A program made the position numbers and the translations under genes. The notes beneath the pieces were generated by a model. The model saw nothing but the letters and a program-made list of their open reading frames with translations, searched no databases and was not told where the DNA came from. This document shows positions 40,593-48,535 of a DNA stretch of 64,000 bases, one piece after another. The DNA is taken from positions 1,780,812 to 1,844,811 of the forward strand of contig NZ_LMOO01000001.1 of NCBI RefSeq assembly GCF_001424195.1, given 5' to 3'. The DNA comes from Cellulomonas sp. Leaf334 (GTDB lineage Bacteria; Actinomycetota; Actinomycetes; Actinomycetales; Cellulomonadaceae). Each line of letters begins with the position of its first letter. Within the stretch, counting starts at the first letter, position 1.

Positions 40593-42701
40593 TCAGCCGG
40601 CCAATCGCACTTGGCCCAGCTCCTGGGTGCATCGGGTCAAGGCGACGTACAGGCCGTTCCACCCGCGCGGTTCTGCGGCGATGCCGTCGGGGTCGACGAC
40701 CAGGACCGCGTCCCACTCCAGTCCCTTGGCCTCGGTGGCGGCGAGCACCACGGCAGTCGGCATGCGCTCCTGCAGTTCTGCAACACGCGCGACGGGTGCG
40801 ACAACCCCGACGGTGCCGCCGTGCCAACGAGCTTCCATGGCATCCACGTGGCGTGCGACGGTGCCCGCAAGGTCGTGCTCGGCGGTCGTGGTCTCCCAGG
40901 GGTCCACTCCTGATTCGCGGACCGCGCGAGGCGGCTCGTTTCGGCTTCCGGCCCGGACCAGGACGGCAGCGGTGAGAGCCATGACCTCGCGCGGGGTCCG
41001 ATAGCAGATCGTCAGGTCCCTGCGGCGCCAACGATCGCTGAACACTGGCGTGATCGCTTCGTCCCACGTCGTGTGTCGATGCGGTGCCTCGGCCTGGTCG
41101 ATGTCACCCACCGCGGTGATGGACCGGGATGGGACGCGGCGGGCCACCATCTGCCACTGCATCGCCGAGAGCTCCTGCGCCTCGTCGACGATGACGTGCC
41201 CGTATGCCCAGTCTCGTTGCGAGGAGGCGCGGTCCGCGACGAACTCGCCCTGGTCGGGAGCCGTCCCGGTCGGTCCCAGCAGCTCCGCGACGGAATCGAG
41301 CAGCGCGATGTCGCTGGGTGCGAGGCGGGCCGCAGCATGGGTGATCAGGTCCCGCTCCTGCTCGTCGAGCCAGGGGACGAACTCGCGCAGCAGCGCGTCG
41401 TCCCGGAGGAACGAGTCGAGGACCTGTCGGGGATCGCGCAGCGGCCAGAACCCGTCGAGCACGCCGGCGACGTCCGGATCGCCCACGATCCTGACACGGA
41501 GCTGCTCGATGTCGGCGTCGGTGAGGGTGCCGTCGACGTGGCCGCCCGTGGCACCCGTTCGGAGACCCCGACTGTCCGACCTCGCCAGACCGGCGTCCAC
41601 GCGGGTGAGGATGTCCTCGAAGCCCTTCTCCACGTCGGCGAGCAGCTCCTGCTGGCGTTCGACGACAGCATCGGCGAGCAGATCGTGCACGTTCTCGTCG
41701 AACCAGCGCCGCGCCGCGTGCAGACCGCGTCCGGACGCTGCGCCTTCCACGGCGCGGCGGATCCGCTGCGCCGACAGGGTGTAGCGCTCACCGTCCAGCA
41801 AGAAGTCCAGAGCGGTCGGGGCTGGGAGGAGTGAGTGGACGTATCCCGTCAGCGCCGACTGCCACATCGGGCGTCCCTTCACCTCCGCCAGCTCGCGGGA
41901 CTCCTCGCCCTCGACCGCGATGCCGGGCACGAGCGTCTCGCAGGTCGCGGCCACGACCGCTGCCTCGCCCAGTGCCGGCAGTACCTGGGCGATGTAGTCG
42001 AGAAAGCGGCTCGACGGACCGAGGACCAGTACGCCCTGCCTGGCCAGCTCCGGATGCGTGAACAGAAGGTATGCGGTGCGGTGCAGCGCGACAACCGTCT
42101 TGCCTGTCCCCGGGCCGCCCTGCACGACCAGCACACCGTCGGCCGGCGCGCGCACGATGTCGTCCTGCTCGCGCTGCAGCGTGGCGACTGCTGTGCCCAT
42201 CCGACCGGTCCTGCGCGCAGACAGCGCCGACAGCAGCGCGCCTTCACCGACAAGATCACTGGACTCGCTCCCGTCGTCGAGCGGCTCGTCGTCGACCCGG
42301 ACCACCCTGCGACCCTCGGTGCGGATGTGACGCCGGCGCCGCTGGCCCTGCGGGTCCAGCGGCGTCGCGGTGTAGAACGCCCGTGCCGCGGCAGCTCGCC
42401 AGTCCAGCACCAGCGGTTCGGACTCATCGCTCGAACGCGGAACTCCTACTCGTCCGAGATGGTGGGTCGATCCGTCGACCGCATCGAGGCGGCCGAAGAC
42501 CAGACCGTTCTCGGCATGCCGCAGATCTGCGTGCCGGCGCCGAAGCATCGTTGCGCGGGCGGCCTCCACGGCGTCGCGCGGAGCTGCCTCGAGCTCGTGT
42601 GCGACCTCACGCAGCAGCTCGTCTCTGCGCACGTACGCCAGGTCGACGAACTCCTGCTCGACAGCCATTGCTTCGGCCTGTCGGGTGGCTACCTCAGCCA
42701 T
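40593..42701 (-). CDS. helD: HelD/HelR-type RNA polymerase-associated helicase-like ATPase
   Basis: A 702-aa SF1 (UvrD-like) ATPase. The N-terminal coiled coil (residues 1-70) leads into motifs VVQGGPGTGKTVVALHRTAYLLFTHPEL (Walker A, 195-202), HVIVDEAQELSAMQWQMVARR (Walker B), ITAVGDIDQAEAPHRHTTWDE and EAKGLEWDAVLVVDPDGI...LYVALTRCTQELG. The layout equals actinobacterial HelD, which removes stalled RNA polymerase and in some actinomycetes (HelR) protects it from rifamycins. The start at ATG 42701 has GAGGAG five nt upstream. The open frame beyond it is unsupported. No rifamycin-associated promoter element was recognised upstream. Confidence 0.9.
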   Translation of the reverse strand: MAEVATRQAEAMAVEQEFVDLAYVRRDELLREVAHELEAAPRDAVEAARATMLRRRHADLRHAENGLVFGRLDAVDGSTHHLGRVGVPRSSDESEPLVLDWRAAAARAFYTATPLDPQGQRRRRHIRTEGRRVVRVDDEPLDDGSESSDLVGEGALLSALSARRTGRMGTAVATLQREQDDIVRAPADGVLVVQGGPGTGKTVVALHRTAYLLFTHPELARQGVLVLGPSSRFLDYIAQVLPALGEAAVVAATCETLVPGIAVEGEESRELAEVKGRPMWQSALTGYVHSLLPAPTALDFLLDGERYTLSAQRIRRAVEGAASGRGLHAARRWFDENVHDLLADAVVERQQELLADVEKGFEDILTRVDAGLARSDSRGLRTGATGGHVDGTLTDADIEQLRVRIVGDPDVAGVLDGFWPLRDPRQVLDSFLRDDALLREFVPWLDEQERDLITHAAARLAPSDIALLDSVAELLGPTGTAPDQGEFVADRASSQRDWAYGHVIVDEAQELSAMQWQMVARRVPSRSITAVGDIDQAEAPHRHTTWDEAITPVFSDRWRRRDLTICYRTPREVMALTAAVLVRAGSRNEPPRAVRESGVDPWETTTAEHDLAGTVARHVDAMEARWHGGTVGVVAPVARVAELQERMPTAVVLAATEAKGLEWDAVLVVDPDGIAAEPRGWNGLYVALTRCTQELGQVRLAG

Positions 42702-42780
42702 GGGACTCCTCGAGACATGTGATCGGACGATGAGACGTGCACTTCGGTAGAGCGCCAGGTGGATGTGCCGAGGATGCGGT

Positions 42781-43635
42781 TCACCGGCCGCCTTCGGGCT
42801 GCGGCACGGCATGTTCGGCGGCACGGCTGACCTGCTCCCATGCGGCCCAGGTCTCGATGCGCTGACGCGAGACATCATGCGCGAGGTCGTAGGCCATGCT
42901 TCCGAGAGCAAGCCGCAAGGGCGGTGCATCGGTGTCGACGAGGGTGAGCATCGCCTCGGCGGCGAGCCGGGGGTCGCTGTCCACCGACCCGTCGGCCCAC
43001 TGCCGCTCGAGCTGGGCTCGCAGTGGTGCATACGGTTCGGCCGGGCTCGTCGAGACCATGGCCGTGTAGAGGTCGGTCCAGTAGCCGCCGGGCTGCACGA
43101 TGGTGACCTTCACGCCGAAGGGTGCGGCCTCCATCGCGAGCGCCTCGCTCATGCCTTCCAGCGCGAACTTGCTCGCGCTGTACATGCCGGTGCTGGGGAA
43201 CCCGCCGAGGGCGGCGACGCTCGAGATCTGCAGGATGTGGCCCGATCCCTGGCGACGTAGGTGCGGCATCGCGGCCTGGCTGACCCACAACGCACCGAAG
43301 AGATTGACCTCGAACTGGGCTCTCGCCTGCTCCTCGGTGAACTCCTCGACCATGCCCATGGACAAGTTGCCAGCGTTGTTCACCACGACGTCGAGTCGGC
43401 CGAAACGGTCGACGGCCGTGGCGACGGCGGTATCGACCGCGCTCTTGTCGGTGACGTCCACGCTCAGCGCGAGAACTCGGTCGCGGTGCTCAGCGTCGAA
43501 GGTGTCGGCACTCGCCGTCCGTGCCGCGACGACCACGCGATCGCCGTGCTCGAGGGCGACGACGGCGAGCGCGCGGCCCAGACCACGGCTGGCACCGGTG
43601 ATGAACCACGTACGAGAAGGGGAAGGCTGGTGCAA
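42781..43635 (-). CDS. SDR family oxidoreductase
   Basis: A 284-aa classical short-chain dehydrogenase: TWFITGASRGLGRALAVVAL (TGxxxGxG), LSVDVTDKSA, VVNNAGNL, QISSVAALGGFPSTGMYSASKFALEG (Ser, Tyr-x-x-x-Lys) and VQPGGYWTDL. I chose the TTG at 43635 because GAGGAG precedes it by 7 nt and it begins at the correct point for the family. The open frame upstream to 43806 runs through the operator. It is divergent from a TetR-type repressor. A perfect 19-bp palindrome just upstream of this gene implies direct repression. Confidence 0.9.
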   Translation of the reverse strand: MHQPSPSRTWFITGASRGLGRALAVVALEHGDRVVVAARTASADTFDAEHRDRVLALSVDVTDKSAVDTAVATAVDRFGRLDVVVNNAGNLSMGMVEEFTEEQARAQFEVNLFGALWVSQAAMPHLRRQGSGHILQISSVAALGGFPSTGMYSASKFALEGMSEALAMEAAPFGVKVTIVQPGGYWTDLYTAMVSTSPAEPYAPLRAQLERQWADGSVDSDPRLAAEAMLTLVDTDAPPLRLALGSMAYDLAHDVSRQRIETWAAWEQVSRAAEHAVPQPEGGR

Positions 43636-43655
43636 GTGACGGCTCCTCAGATAAG

Positions 43656-43674
43656 ACGAGACGGTCCGTCTCGT
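43656..43674. promoter_or_regulatory. TetR-type palindromic operator
   Basis: A 9-bp perfect inverted repeat, ACGAGACGG and CCGTCTCGT around one T, lies 21 nt upstream of the SDR start. A related half, ACGGAACGTCTCGT (43715-43728), lies nearer the TetR gene. Both fall in the divergent promoter region. Confidence 0.85.
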
Positions 43675-43750
43675 TTGGCTCCTCAAGATAGCGCAGTACG
43701 GCGCGTGTAGCAATACGGAACGTCTCGTCTTGTTGGAGTACCGTTGCCGG

Positions 43751-44353
43751 ATGTCGAAACCGGATCCCGCCCGGCGCAACGAGAGCTCGCGTCGCGCCGT
43801 CCTCACCGCAACGCTCGACCTCCTTCAGGAGGTGCCCTACGCGCAGCTGAGCATCGAGGGCATCGCCACGCGGGCCGGTGTGGGCAAGCAGACCATCTAC
43901 CGGTGGTGGCCCTCCAAGGCGGCGGTCCTCTTCGACGCGTTCCTCCTCCTCAGCGAGGCGGATGGGGGGGAGCCTCCCGAGCTTCCCGACACCGGTGACC
44001 TCCGGGCCGACCTGATCCTGGTGCTGCGGGCGACGGCGACCGAGCTGGACAGTCCCCAGCTCGCAGAGCCGATGCGCGCGCTGGCCACCGAGGTCGCGCA
44101 CGACGCAGGGCTGGCCGCGTCGTACCACGAACGTCTCGACGCCCCGCTCAGAGAGGCCAAGCGCCAGCGCTTGCGCAGCGCGCAGGCGGCCGGCGAGCTG
44201 GCGGACGACCTCGATCTCGACGTGGCCGTCGACATCATCTGGGGACCCGTCCTCAATCGTTGGCTCCAGCACGGCGGTCCACTCAGCGACGTCTACCTCG
44301 ACGCACTCGTGGACACCGCCCTCAGCGGTATGCGCCCCCGACGGGCGCAGTGA
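43751..44353 (+). CDS. TetR/AcrR family regulator
   Basis: A 200-aa repressor. The N-terminal HTH is SRRAVLTATLDLLQEVPYAQLSIEGIATRAGVGKQTIYRWWPSKAAVLFDAFLLLSE. The helical ligand-binding domain ends ADDLDLDVAVDIIWGPVLNRWLQHGGPLSDVYLDALVDTAL (TetR_C family common to this sub-group). The ATG at 43751 is preferred over the in-frame TTG at 43730. It is divergent from the SDR gene and presumably binds the ACGAGACGG palindrome and the half-site near its own start. Confidence 0.92.
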   Translation: MSKPDPARRNESSRRAVLTATLDLLQEVPYAQLSIEGIATRAGVGKQTIYRWWPSKAAVLFDAFLLLSEADGGEPPELPDTGDLRADLILVLRATATELDSPQLAEPMRALATEVAHDAGLAASYHERLDAPLREAKRQRLRSAQAAGELADDLDLDVAVDIIWGPVLNRWLQHGGPLSDVYLDALVDTALSGMRPRRAQ

Positions 44354-44383
44354 CCCACCAACGTCGCGACCCGGGCGGTGAAA

Positions 44384-44460
44384 TTGACCGCGGGTCGTGC
44401 GCATTCGGGTCTGGTCAACCTACGACGCCCGGCCCTGGCCACGCTGTCGTGCATATCGAC
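44384..44460 (+). repeat. Dispersed intergenic element, copy D
   Basis: TTGACC (44384-44389), 23 nt, GGTCAACCTACGACGC (44413-44428), 20 nt, GTGCATATCGAC (44449-44460). It lies between the convergent ends of the TetR and PNPOx genes. TTGACC and GGTCAA form an inverted pair. One of the best-preserved copies. Confidence 0.7.
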
Positions 44461-44500
44461 GGATGTAGCCAGGTGCCAGCTGAACTCGTGCGCCCGGTGT

Positions 44501-45142
44501 TCAGGGCTGGAGGCGCGTGACTGTCCACCCCGTGCTGGACGCGGCGTAGCTCAGCCGACGGTGCATGCGATCCGCACGCCCGTGCCAGAACTCGAGGAGC
44601 TCGGGCGCCAGCGAGAAGCCGGCCCAGCCAGGCGGGCGTGCGATCTCCTCGCGTGTCGCGAGCAGGTCCGTGACGCCGCGCCTCAGCTCCAGCTCGTCGG
44701 CGAGAGGCTGACTCTGCCTGGACACGACTGCCGCTGCTCGGGCCTCACGCGTTCGGCCGGCGAACAGGATGTCGGACTCGTCATCGGTGAGCTGGGACAC
44801 CGGTCCGCTGACGTTCATCTGCTGCAGAGTCTCCCGCCAGTAGAAGGTCAGGCTGGCGTGCGGGACGCCGTTCAGGTCCCGGCCCTTACGGCTGCGCACG
44901 TGGGTGCCGAACAGGATCCGCCCCTCGGAGATCTCCTTCACGAGGATCGTCCGACTGGAGACGGTAGCCCCGTCGGTCGTGGCGAGGGTGGCAGCCCGCG
45001 GTTCGCGCACACCCCGGTTCTCGGCAGACGCGATCCACTGGCCGAGGACCTCCAGCGGGTCAGCCGGGGGCTGGTCGAACTCTGGCAGGACGAGGCTCTC
45101 ATCGCCGGACAGGGTCTGAGCGTTCTGCAGCGGCATACTCAC
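44501..45142 (-). CDS. Pyridoxamine 5'-phosphate oxidase family protein (PdxH/PhzG-like)
   Basis: A 213-aa FMN-dependent oxidase. Family signatures are REPRAATLATTDGATVSSRTILVKEISEGRILFGTHVRSRKGRDL (FMN binding), ASLTFYWRETLQQMNVSGPVSQL and the C-terminal PNPOx dimerisation region ARPPGWAGFSLAPELLEFWHGRADRMHRRLSYA...GWTVTRLQP. True PdxH ends R-L-x-P as seen here. Several substrate residues differ enough that a PhzG-like or other role is possible. It starts at ATG 45142 after AAGGAGG. A single-gene unit. Confidence 0.85.
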   Translation of the reverse strand: MSMPLQNAQTLSGDESLVLPEFDQPPADPLEVLGQWIASAENRGVREPRAATLATTDGATVSSRTILVKEISEGRILFGTHVRSRKGRDLNGVPHASLTFYWRETLQQMNVSGPVSQLTDDESDILFAGRTREARAAAVVSRQSQPLADELELRRGVTDLLATREEIARPPGWAGFSLAPELLEFWHGRADRMHRRLSYAASSTGWTVTRLQP

Positions 45143-45383
45143 GATCTGCGCCTCCTTGGGCGTGGGGCTCGATCAACCGCGCCGTTGCGCCGATCACCTG
45201 CTCCAAGGACGGTACGCGACGGGACGGTCCGAAGGTGCATCCCGTGGCGTCGCCTCAGGCCGCCAGCGTCCTGGGGGCGTGACGAAGAGTCGTCCTCGGC
45301 TGGTACCGAGCCCGCACACCGCGCGACCATCGCTGAGCCTGGCGCCCACTGATCAGACTGCACACTGTGACTGGGGACCGGGC

Positions 45384-45416
45384 TTGACCTTCGATTCGAG
45401 TCGAAGGTTTACGGTC
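45384..45416 (+). promoter_or_regulatory. MerR-type promoter/operator
   Basis: TTGACC (-35, 45384-45389) overlaps a 22-bp palindrome with arms ACCTTCGA and TCGAAGGT (45387-45408). A TTTACGGT-like -10 follows after an over-long 18-20 bp spacer. This is the classical architecture by which MerR proteins distort and activate promoters. The ATG at 45422 is only a few bases from the expected start site. Confidence 0.8.
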
Positions 45417-45421
45417 GCGGC

Positions 45422-46158
45422 ATGAGCTACCGCATCGCTGAAGTCGCAGAGCTCGTCGGGGTGCCTGCCACCACGCTGCGCTACTACGAGGACATCGGCC
45501 TGATCGACCAGCCGGCCCGAGGCGGCAACGGGTACCGGTCCTACGATGACGCCGACCTCGCCCGGCTGCGGTTCATCACCGCGACCAAGAACCTCGGCAT
45601 CCCGCTGGCCGACGTCGCCGAGCTCGTGAAGGCCTACGACGTCGAATGGTCGCCGTGCGTCTGGCCGAGACCCAGACCCGCATCGGGGAGCTGGTCGCGT
45701 TGGCCGCCCAGCTGCAGACCGTCTCCGCCCGACTCGCGAACGCACCGACCTCGGGTCCCTGCGGGGACGGGTGCCCGTGCGCGACCGCGGCGCCCGAGCC
45801 ACTGGCCGACCGACGCACGTTCGTCCCGCTGACCCGCGCACCGGTCGTCGCTGCACCCGACGTACCGGTGATCGCGTGCTCTCTGGACGCCAGATCTGTG
45901 CCGGACCGCATCGACGACTGGCAGGCGCTGGTCGCCCGCGCGGTGAGTCGTGCGCCGATCGACGGCGGCGTGGCTCTGCAGTTCGTGGCCTCGCCGGAGC
46001 TGGTCGCGGAGGTCGCCCGGCTCGCCGCTGCCGAGCAGGACTGCTGCACCTTCTTCACCTTCACCCTGACGATGACCACCGGTCAGGTCCGCCTCGAGGT
46101 CCAGGCACCGCAGGACGCCGCCGACGTCGTCGCGGCCATGTTCGGCACCGCTGCCTGA
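45422..46158 (+). pseudogene. MerR family regulator, disrupted by internal deletion/frameshift
   Basis: The first frame gives a full MerR DNA-binding domain (MSYRIAEVAELVGVPATTLRYYEDIGLIDQPARGGNGYRSYDDADLARLRFITATKNLGIPLADVAELVKAYDVE). It then turns into Pro/Arg-rich sequence after about 45644. The adjacent frame resumes VAVRLAETQTRIGELVALAAQLQTVSARLANAPTSGPCGDGCPC and continues through a second domain (EVARLAAAEQDCCTFFTFTLTMTTGQVRLEVQAP) to 46158. The expected connecting residues with a metal-binding Cys are missing, so a short out-of-frame deletion is likely. The promoter and the downstream genes are intact. If the frameshift is a sequencing error, the regulator would be a metal- or redox-sensing MerR with a fused C-terminal domain. 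Confidence 0.75.
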
Positions 46159-46233
46159 CTCTTGCCTGCTCGACCGGCGCCCGAACGGGTTCCGGCCGCG
46201 ATCACCCTTGCCCGCACCCACCCAGGAGACAGT

Positions 46234-46539
46234 ATGAGCACCCCGACCACGCACGACCACACAACGACCACCCCCACGAGCGGCGCCAAGAAGAAGGGCC
46301 TCCTGGCCGGGATCGGGATCGCGGTGGCCTGCGCCGTCGCGTGCTCGCTGCCGCTGATCGCCGCCGGCGGACTGGCCGCAGGAGTCGGGGCCTTCCTTGC
46401 CGGCGGCGAGGCGGTGGCCCTCGGCGTGGTCCTCGTCGTCGGGGCGCTGGTCGGCGCCGCGCTGTGGGTGCGCCGGCGCCGCGCCGCAGCGGCGTCCAAC
46501 ACGTGCGCCACCGGCTGCGGGTGCGGCGGCGGCTGCTGA
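46234..46539 (+). CDS. Small Cys-rich membrane protein, MerT-like
   Basis: A 101-aa protein starting at ATG 46234. A His/Thr-rich head (STPTTHDHTTTTPT) is followed by two hydrophobic helices (LAGIGIAVACAVACSLPLIAAGGLAAGVGAFLAGG and GVVLVVGALVGAALWV). The last eleven residues, TCATGCGCGGGC, contain four cysteines. Paired cysteines in the first helix and a Cys-rich tail recall MerT-type heavy-metal importers, though the usual Cys-Cys-Pro is absent. It follows a MerR gene and precedes a rhodanese gene. Metal or thiol handling is inferred from this. Confidence 0.6.
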   Translation: MSTPTTHDHTTTTPTSGAKKKGLLAGIGIAVACAVACSLPLIAAGGLAAGVGAFLAGGEAVALGVVLVVGALVGAALWVRRRRAAAASNTCATGCGCGGGC

Positions 46540-46566
46540 CCACGACCACCACCTCAGGAGCCCAGC

Positions 46567-46905
46567 ATGCCCACCGTCATCTCCCGCGAGGACCTGCTGC
46601 GTGCGATGAGCGCGGACACCATCACCCTCCTGGAGGCCTTGCCCGCAGCGCACTACGCCGCCGAACACCTACCCGGGGCGCTCAACGTCCCCGGCGACCT
46701 GACCGTCGAGGACGCAGCACGCATCGCACCCAATCCGCACCACACGGTCGTCGTCTACTGCTCAGGGCCCAGCTGCCGCCGCTCCACAGTCACCGCCGCG
46801 GCGTTGACCCGCTTCGGGTACACCGACGTGCGCATCTACGTCGGTGGCAAGGCCGACTGGTTCGCCGCCGGTCTACCGATGGAGCGCGCCGCGGCCGCGA
46901 GCTGA
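46567..46905 (+). CDS. Rhodanese-like domain protein
   Basis: A 112-aa single rhodanese domain: [28 protein letters not shown], then the active loop [12 protein letters not shown] with the catalytic Cys near residue 64, and a final [14 protein letters not shown]. It would carry sulfane sulfur or, in metal clusters, thiols. It follows the Cys-rich membrane protein by 27 bp and precedes a YnfA gene, all on one strand behind the MerR promoter. They are probably one transcript. A clear ribosome binding site (AGGAG) lies upstream. Confidence 0.9.
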   Translation: MPTVISREDLLRAMSADTITLLEALPAAHYAAEHLPGALNVPGDLTVEDAARIAPNPHHTVVVYCSGPSCRRSTVTAAALTRFGYTDVRIYVGGKADWFAAGLPMERAAAAS

Positions 46906-46924
46906 CCTGCGCGAGACTGCTCCC

Positions 46925-47257
46925 ATGACCGTGCTGCGCTCCCTGCTCCTGTTCGCCGTCGCGGCCGTCGCCGAGATCGGCGGTGCCTGGCTGATCTGGC
47001 AGGGCGTGCGCGAGCACCGCGGCGTTCTCTGGATCGGCGCCGGCGTGGTCGCGCTCGGCGCCTACGGGTTCATCGCCACCCTGCAGCCCGACGCGAACTT
47101 CGGCCGCATCCTGGCCGCGTACGGCGGGATCTTCGTGGCCGGCTCCCTGGCCTGGGGCATGGCCGTCGACAAGTTCCAGCCCGACCGCTGGGACATCATC
47201 GGTGCCGCCATCTGCCTGCTCGGCGTCGCCGTCATCATGTACGCACCCCGCACCTGA
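46925..47257 (+). CDS. ynfA: YnfA family (UPF0060) membrane protein
   Basis: A 110-aa protein with four transmembrane helices: [63 protein letters not shown] and [31 protein letters not shown] and [14 protein letters not shown] are family hallmarks. YnfA is an SMR-like small exporter group of uncertain substrate. It is the last gene of the MerR-MerT-like-rhodanese series. Copy E of the dispersed element begins 54 bp after its stop. Confidence 0.95.
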   Translation: MTVLRSLLLFAVAAVAEIGGAWLIWQGVREHRGVLWIGAGVVALGAYGFIATLQPDANFGRILAAYGGIFVAGSLAWGMAVDKFQPDRWDIIGAAICLLGVAVIMYAPRT

Positions 47258-47310
47258 CAACGCTCCGGCGCCGCACACCCGGTGGGAACCCGCAGAGGCG
47301 TTCCCTACTG

Positions 47311-47387
47311 TGACCGGAACACCGTCACGGTCGCGGGTCGGTCAAAGTACGACGCTCACCATCGGGCAATGTCCCGTGCATCTCGAC
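47311..47387 (+). repeat. Dispersed intergenic element, copy E
   Basis: TGACC (47311-47315), 24 nt, GGTCAAAGTACGACGC (47340-47355), 20 nt, GTGCATCTCGAC (47376-47387). This is the copy closest to the consensus. It lies between YnfA and a decayed Nudix gene, and the open frame of the fragment runs into it. Confidence 0.75.
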
Positions 47388-47483
47388 AGTACGTAGCACC
47401 ACCCACCTTCGCGCTGCCGACTGAACACCGGCGAGACAGTCGGGGCCCACCAGGGACCAACCGAGGTGACAACGAGGACACGA

Positions 47484-47710
47484 CTAGGGCGTGTCTCCCA
47501 GGAAGTCCGTGTCGATCTCCGCTCGGCCAGCTGGGCCTCGAGAAACTCGCGCTCGAGGGTCCGCGAGGCGCGCTCGCCGAACTCGATGCCCCCGCCGGCC
47601 GGCCGGTGGAACGTCCGTCCCGTTCTGGGTTCGACGACCTCATCGACGAAGAGCTGCCCGGTTTCGGGGCGACGGATCACTGCGAGGGCGACAGCTCGGA
47701 CGCTTGGCAC
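47484..47710 (-). pseudogene. Nudix hydrolase fragment
   Basis: From 47710 the minus strand reads VRAVALAVIRRPETGQLFVDEVVEPRTGRTFHRPAGGGIEFGERASRTLEREFLE, an N-terminal Nudix domain with the GX5EX7RE part of the Nudix box. It then goes out of register: the expected E-E-L-G is replaced by AQLAE, a frame change continues as EIDTDFLGDTP, and TAG follows at 47484-47486. The C-terminal half of the enzyme is absent. A remnant that cannot be active. Copy E of the dispersed element starts about 100 bp beyond. Confidence 0.7.
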
Positions 47711-47799
47711 GTACGGAAAGTAGCGTGCAGCAGCGTGCCATCGTGGTCAGCCGGTAGATCCGTTCTCGCCGGGGCCCGATGGTCGTTCGGCGTGGGATG

Positions 47800-48390
47800 T
47801 CAGCCCGTGATCGGGTGGCTGTTCTGGAACGCCAGTCGCTGGTCTGCGCCGGCAGCCAGGTGTCCGAGATGGTCGTCCAGGTCGAGGAAGACCTGCCAGG
47901 GCTCGTGTCCGGATTCTTGGACCAAGCGGTCTATCAGCAGCTGCTCCAGCTCGGGGACGCGCTTGGCCTTCCATGTCTTGTCCGCGACGCTGACGAGGAG
48001 GTCCTCGACCTGGATCCCAGGCCCGGCCCAGTCGCCGTGGGTCGCGGCGAAGCGGGCCAGCGACGGGTCGATTCCCGCATCGAGCAGCAACTGCTGCCCG
48101 GCTCGCTCGTGCAGGCAGCCGGGCCCGGACAACTCCTCGATATGGCGGACCTTGCCGATGTCGTGAGTGGCGGCGCCGAAGTGCACGGCATTCCGGTCGA
48201 AGGTAACGGCGGGGTGCTGCCGGGCCAGCCACGCGCTGAGCTGAGCAGCAACGTCGTGGACCAGGCGCAGGTGCGCCGCCAGACGTGGTGGCGCCGCAAC
48301 CTCAACGAGCAGGTCGGCACACGCCGGAGGCAGAAGTGCCACGGGCGGGTCGCCGGGATCCTCAAGAGCCCACTGCAGCCTCGTGCCCAC
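47800..48390 (-). CDS. HD domain protein
   Basis: A 196-aa protein with a small HD phosphohydrolase-like domain: LRLVHDVAAQLSAWLARQHPAVTF (first His), VHFGAATHDIGKVRHIEELSGPGCLHERAG (HD pair) and a later VADKTWKAKRVPELEQLLIDRL (Asp). Such small stand-alone HD proteins hydrolyse phosphoesters or nucleotides. The substrate is not predictable. It is a single gene preceded by its own ribosome binding site. Its stop is 90 bp from the start of the Nudix fragment. Confidence 0.85.
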   Translation of the reverse strand: MGTRLQWALEDPGDPPVALLPPACADLLVEVAAPPRLAAHLRLVHDVAAQLSAWLARQHPAVTFDRNAVHFGAATHDIGKVRHIEELSGPGCLHERAGQQLLLDAGIDPSLARFAATHGDWAGPGIQVEDLLVSVADKTWKAKRVPELEQLLIDRLVQESGHEPWQVFLDLDDHLGHLAAGADQRLAFQNSHPITG

Positions 48391-48535
48391 GGGACGCTCC
48401 TTCCATGGTGGCTCTCGGCCCGGGACCTCGACCCGCAGCGCAGCGTCGCGACGAGTCCTCGCCGTACCTCCCCGCGTCGGGCAGAGGATGCACAGGACGC
48501 GGAAACGGTAGGTCGGACTGTAGCGACCTGCCGCG

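Noticed and set aside
42702..43031. N-terminal extension of the HelD-type protein
   Set aside because: The frame is open, but it has shadow-like composition and overlaps the SDR gene. A strong ribosome binding site marks ATG 42701.
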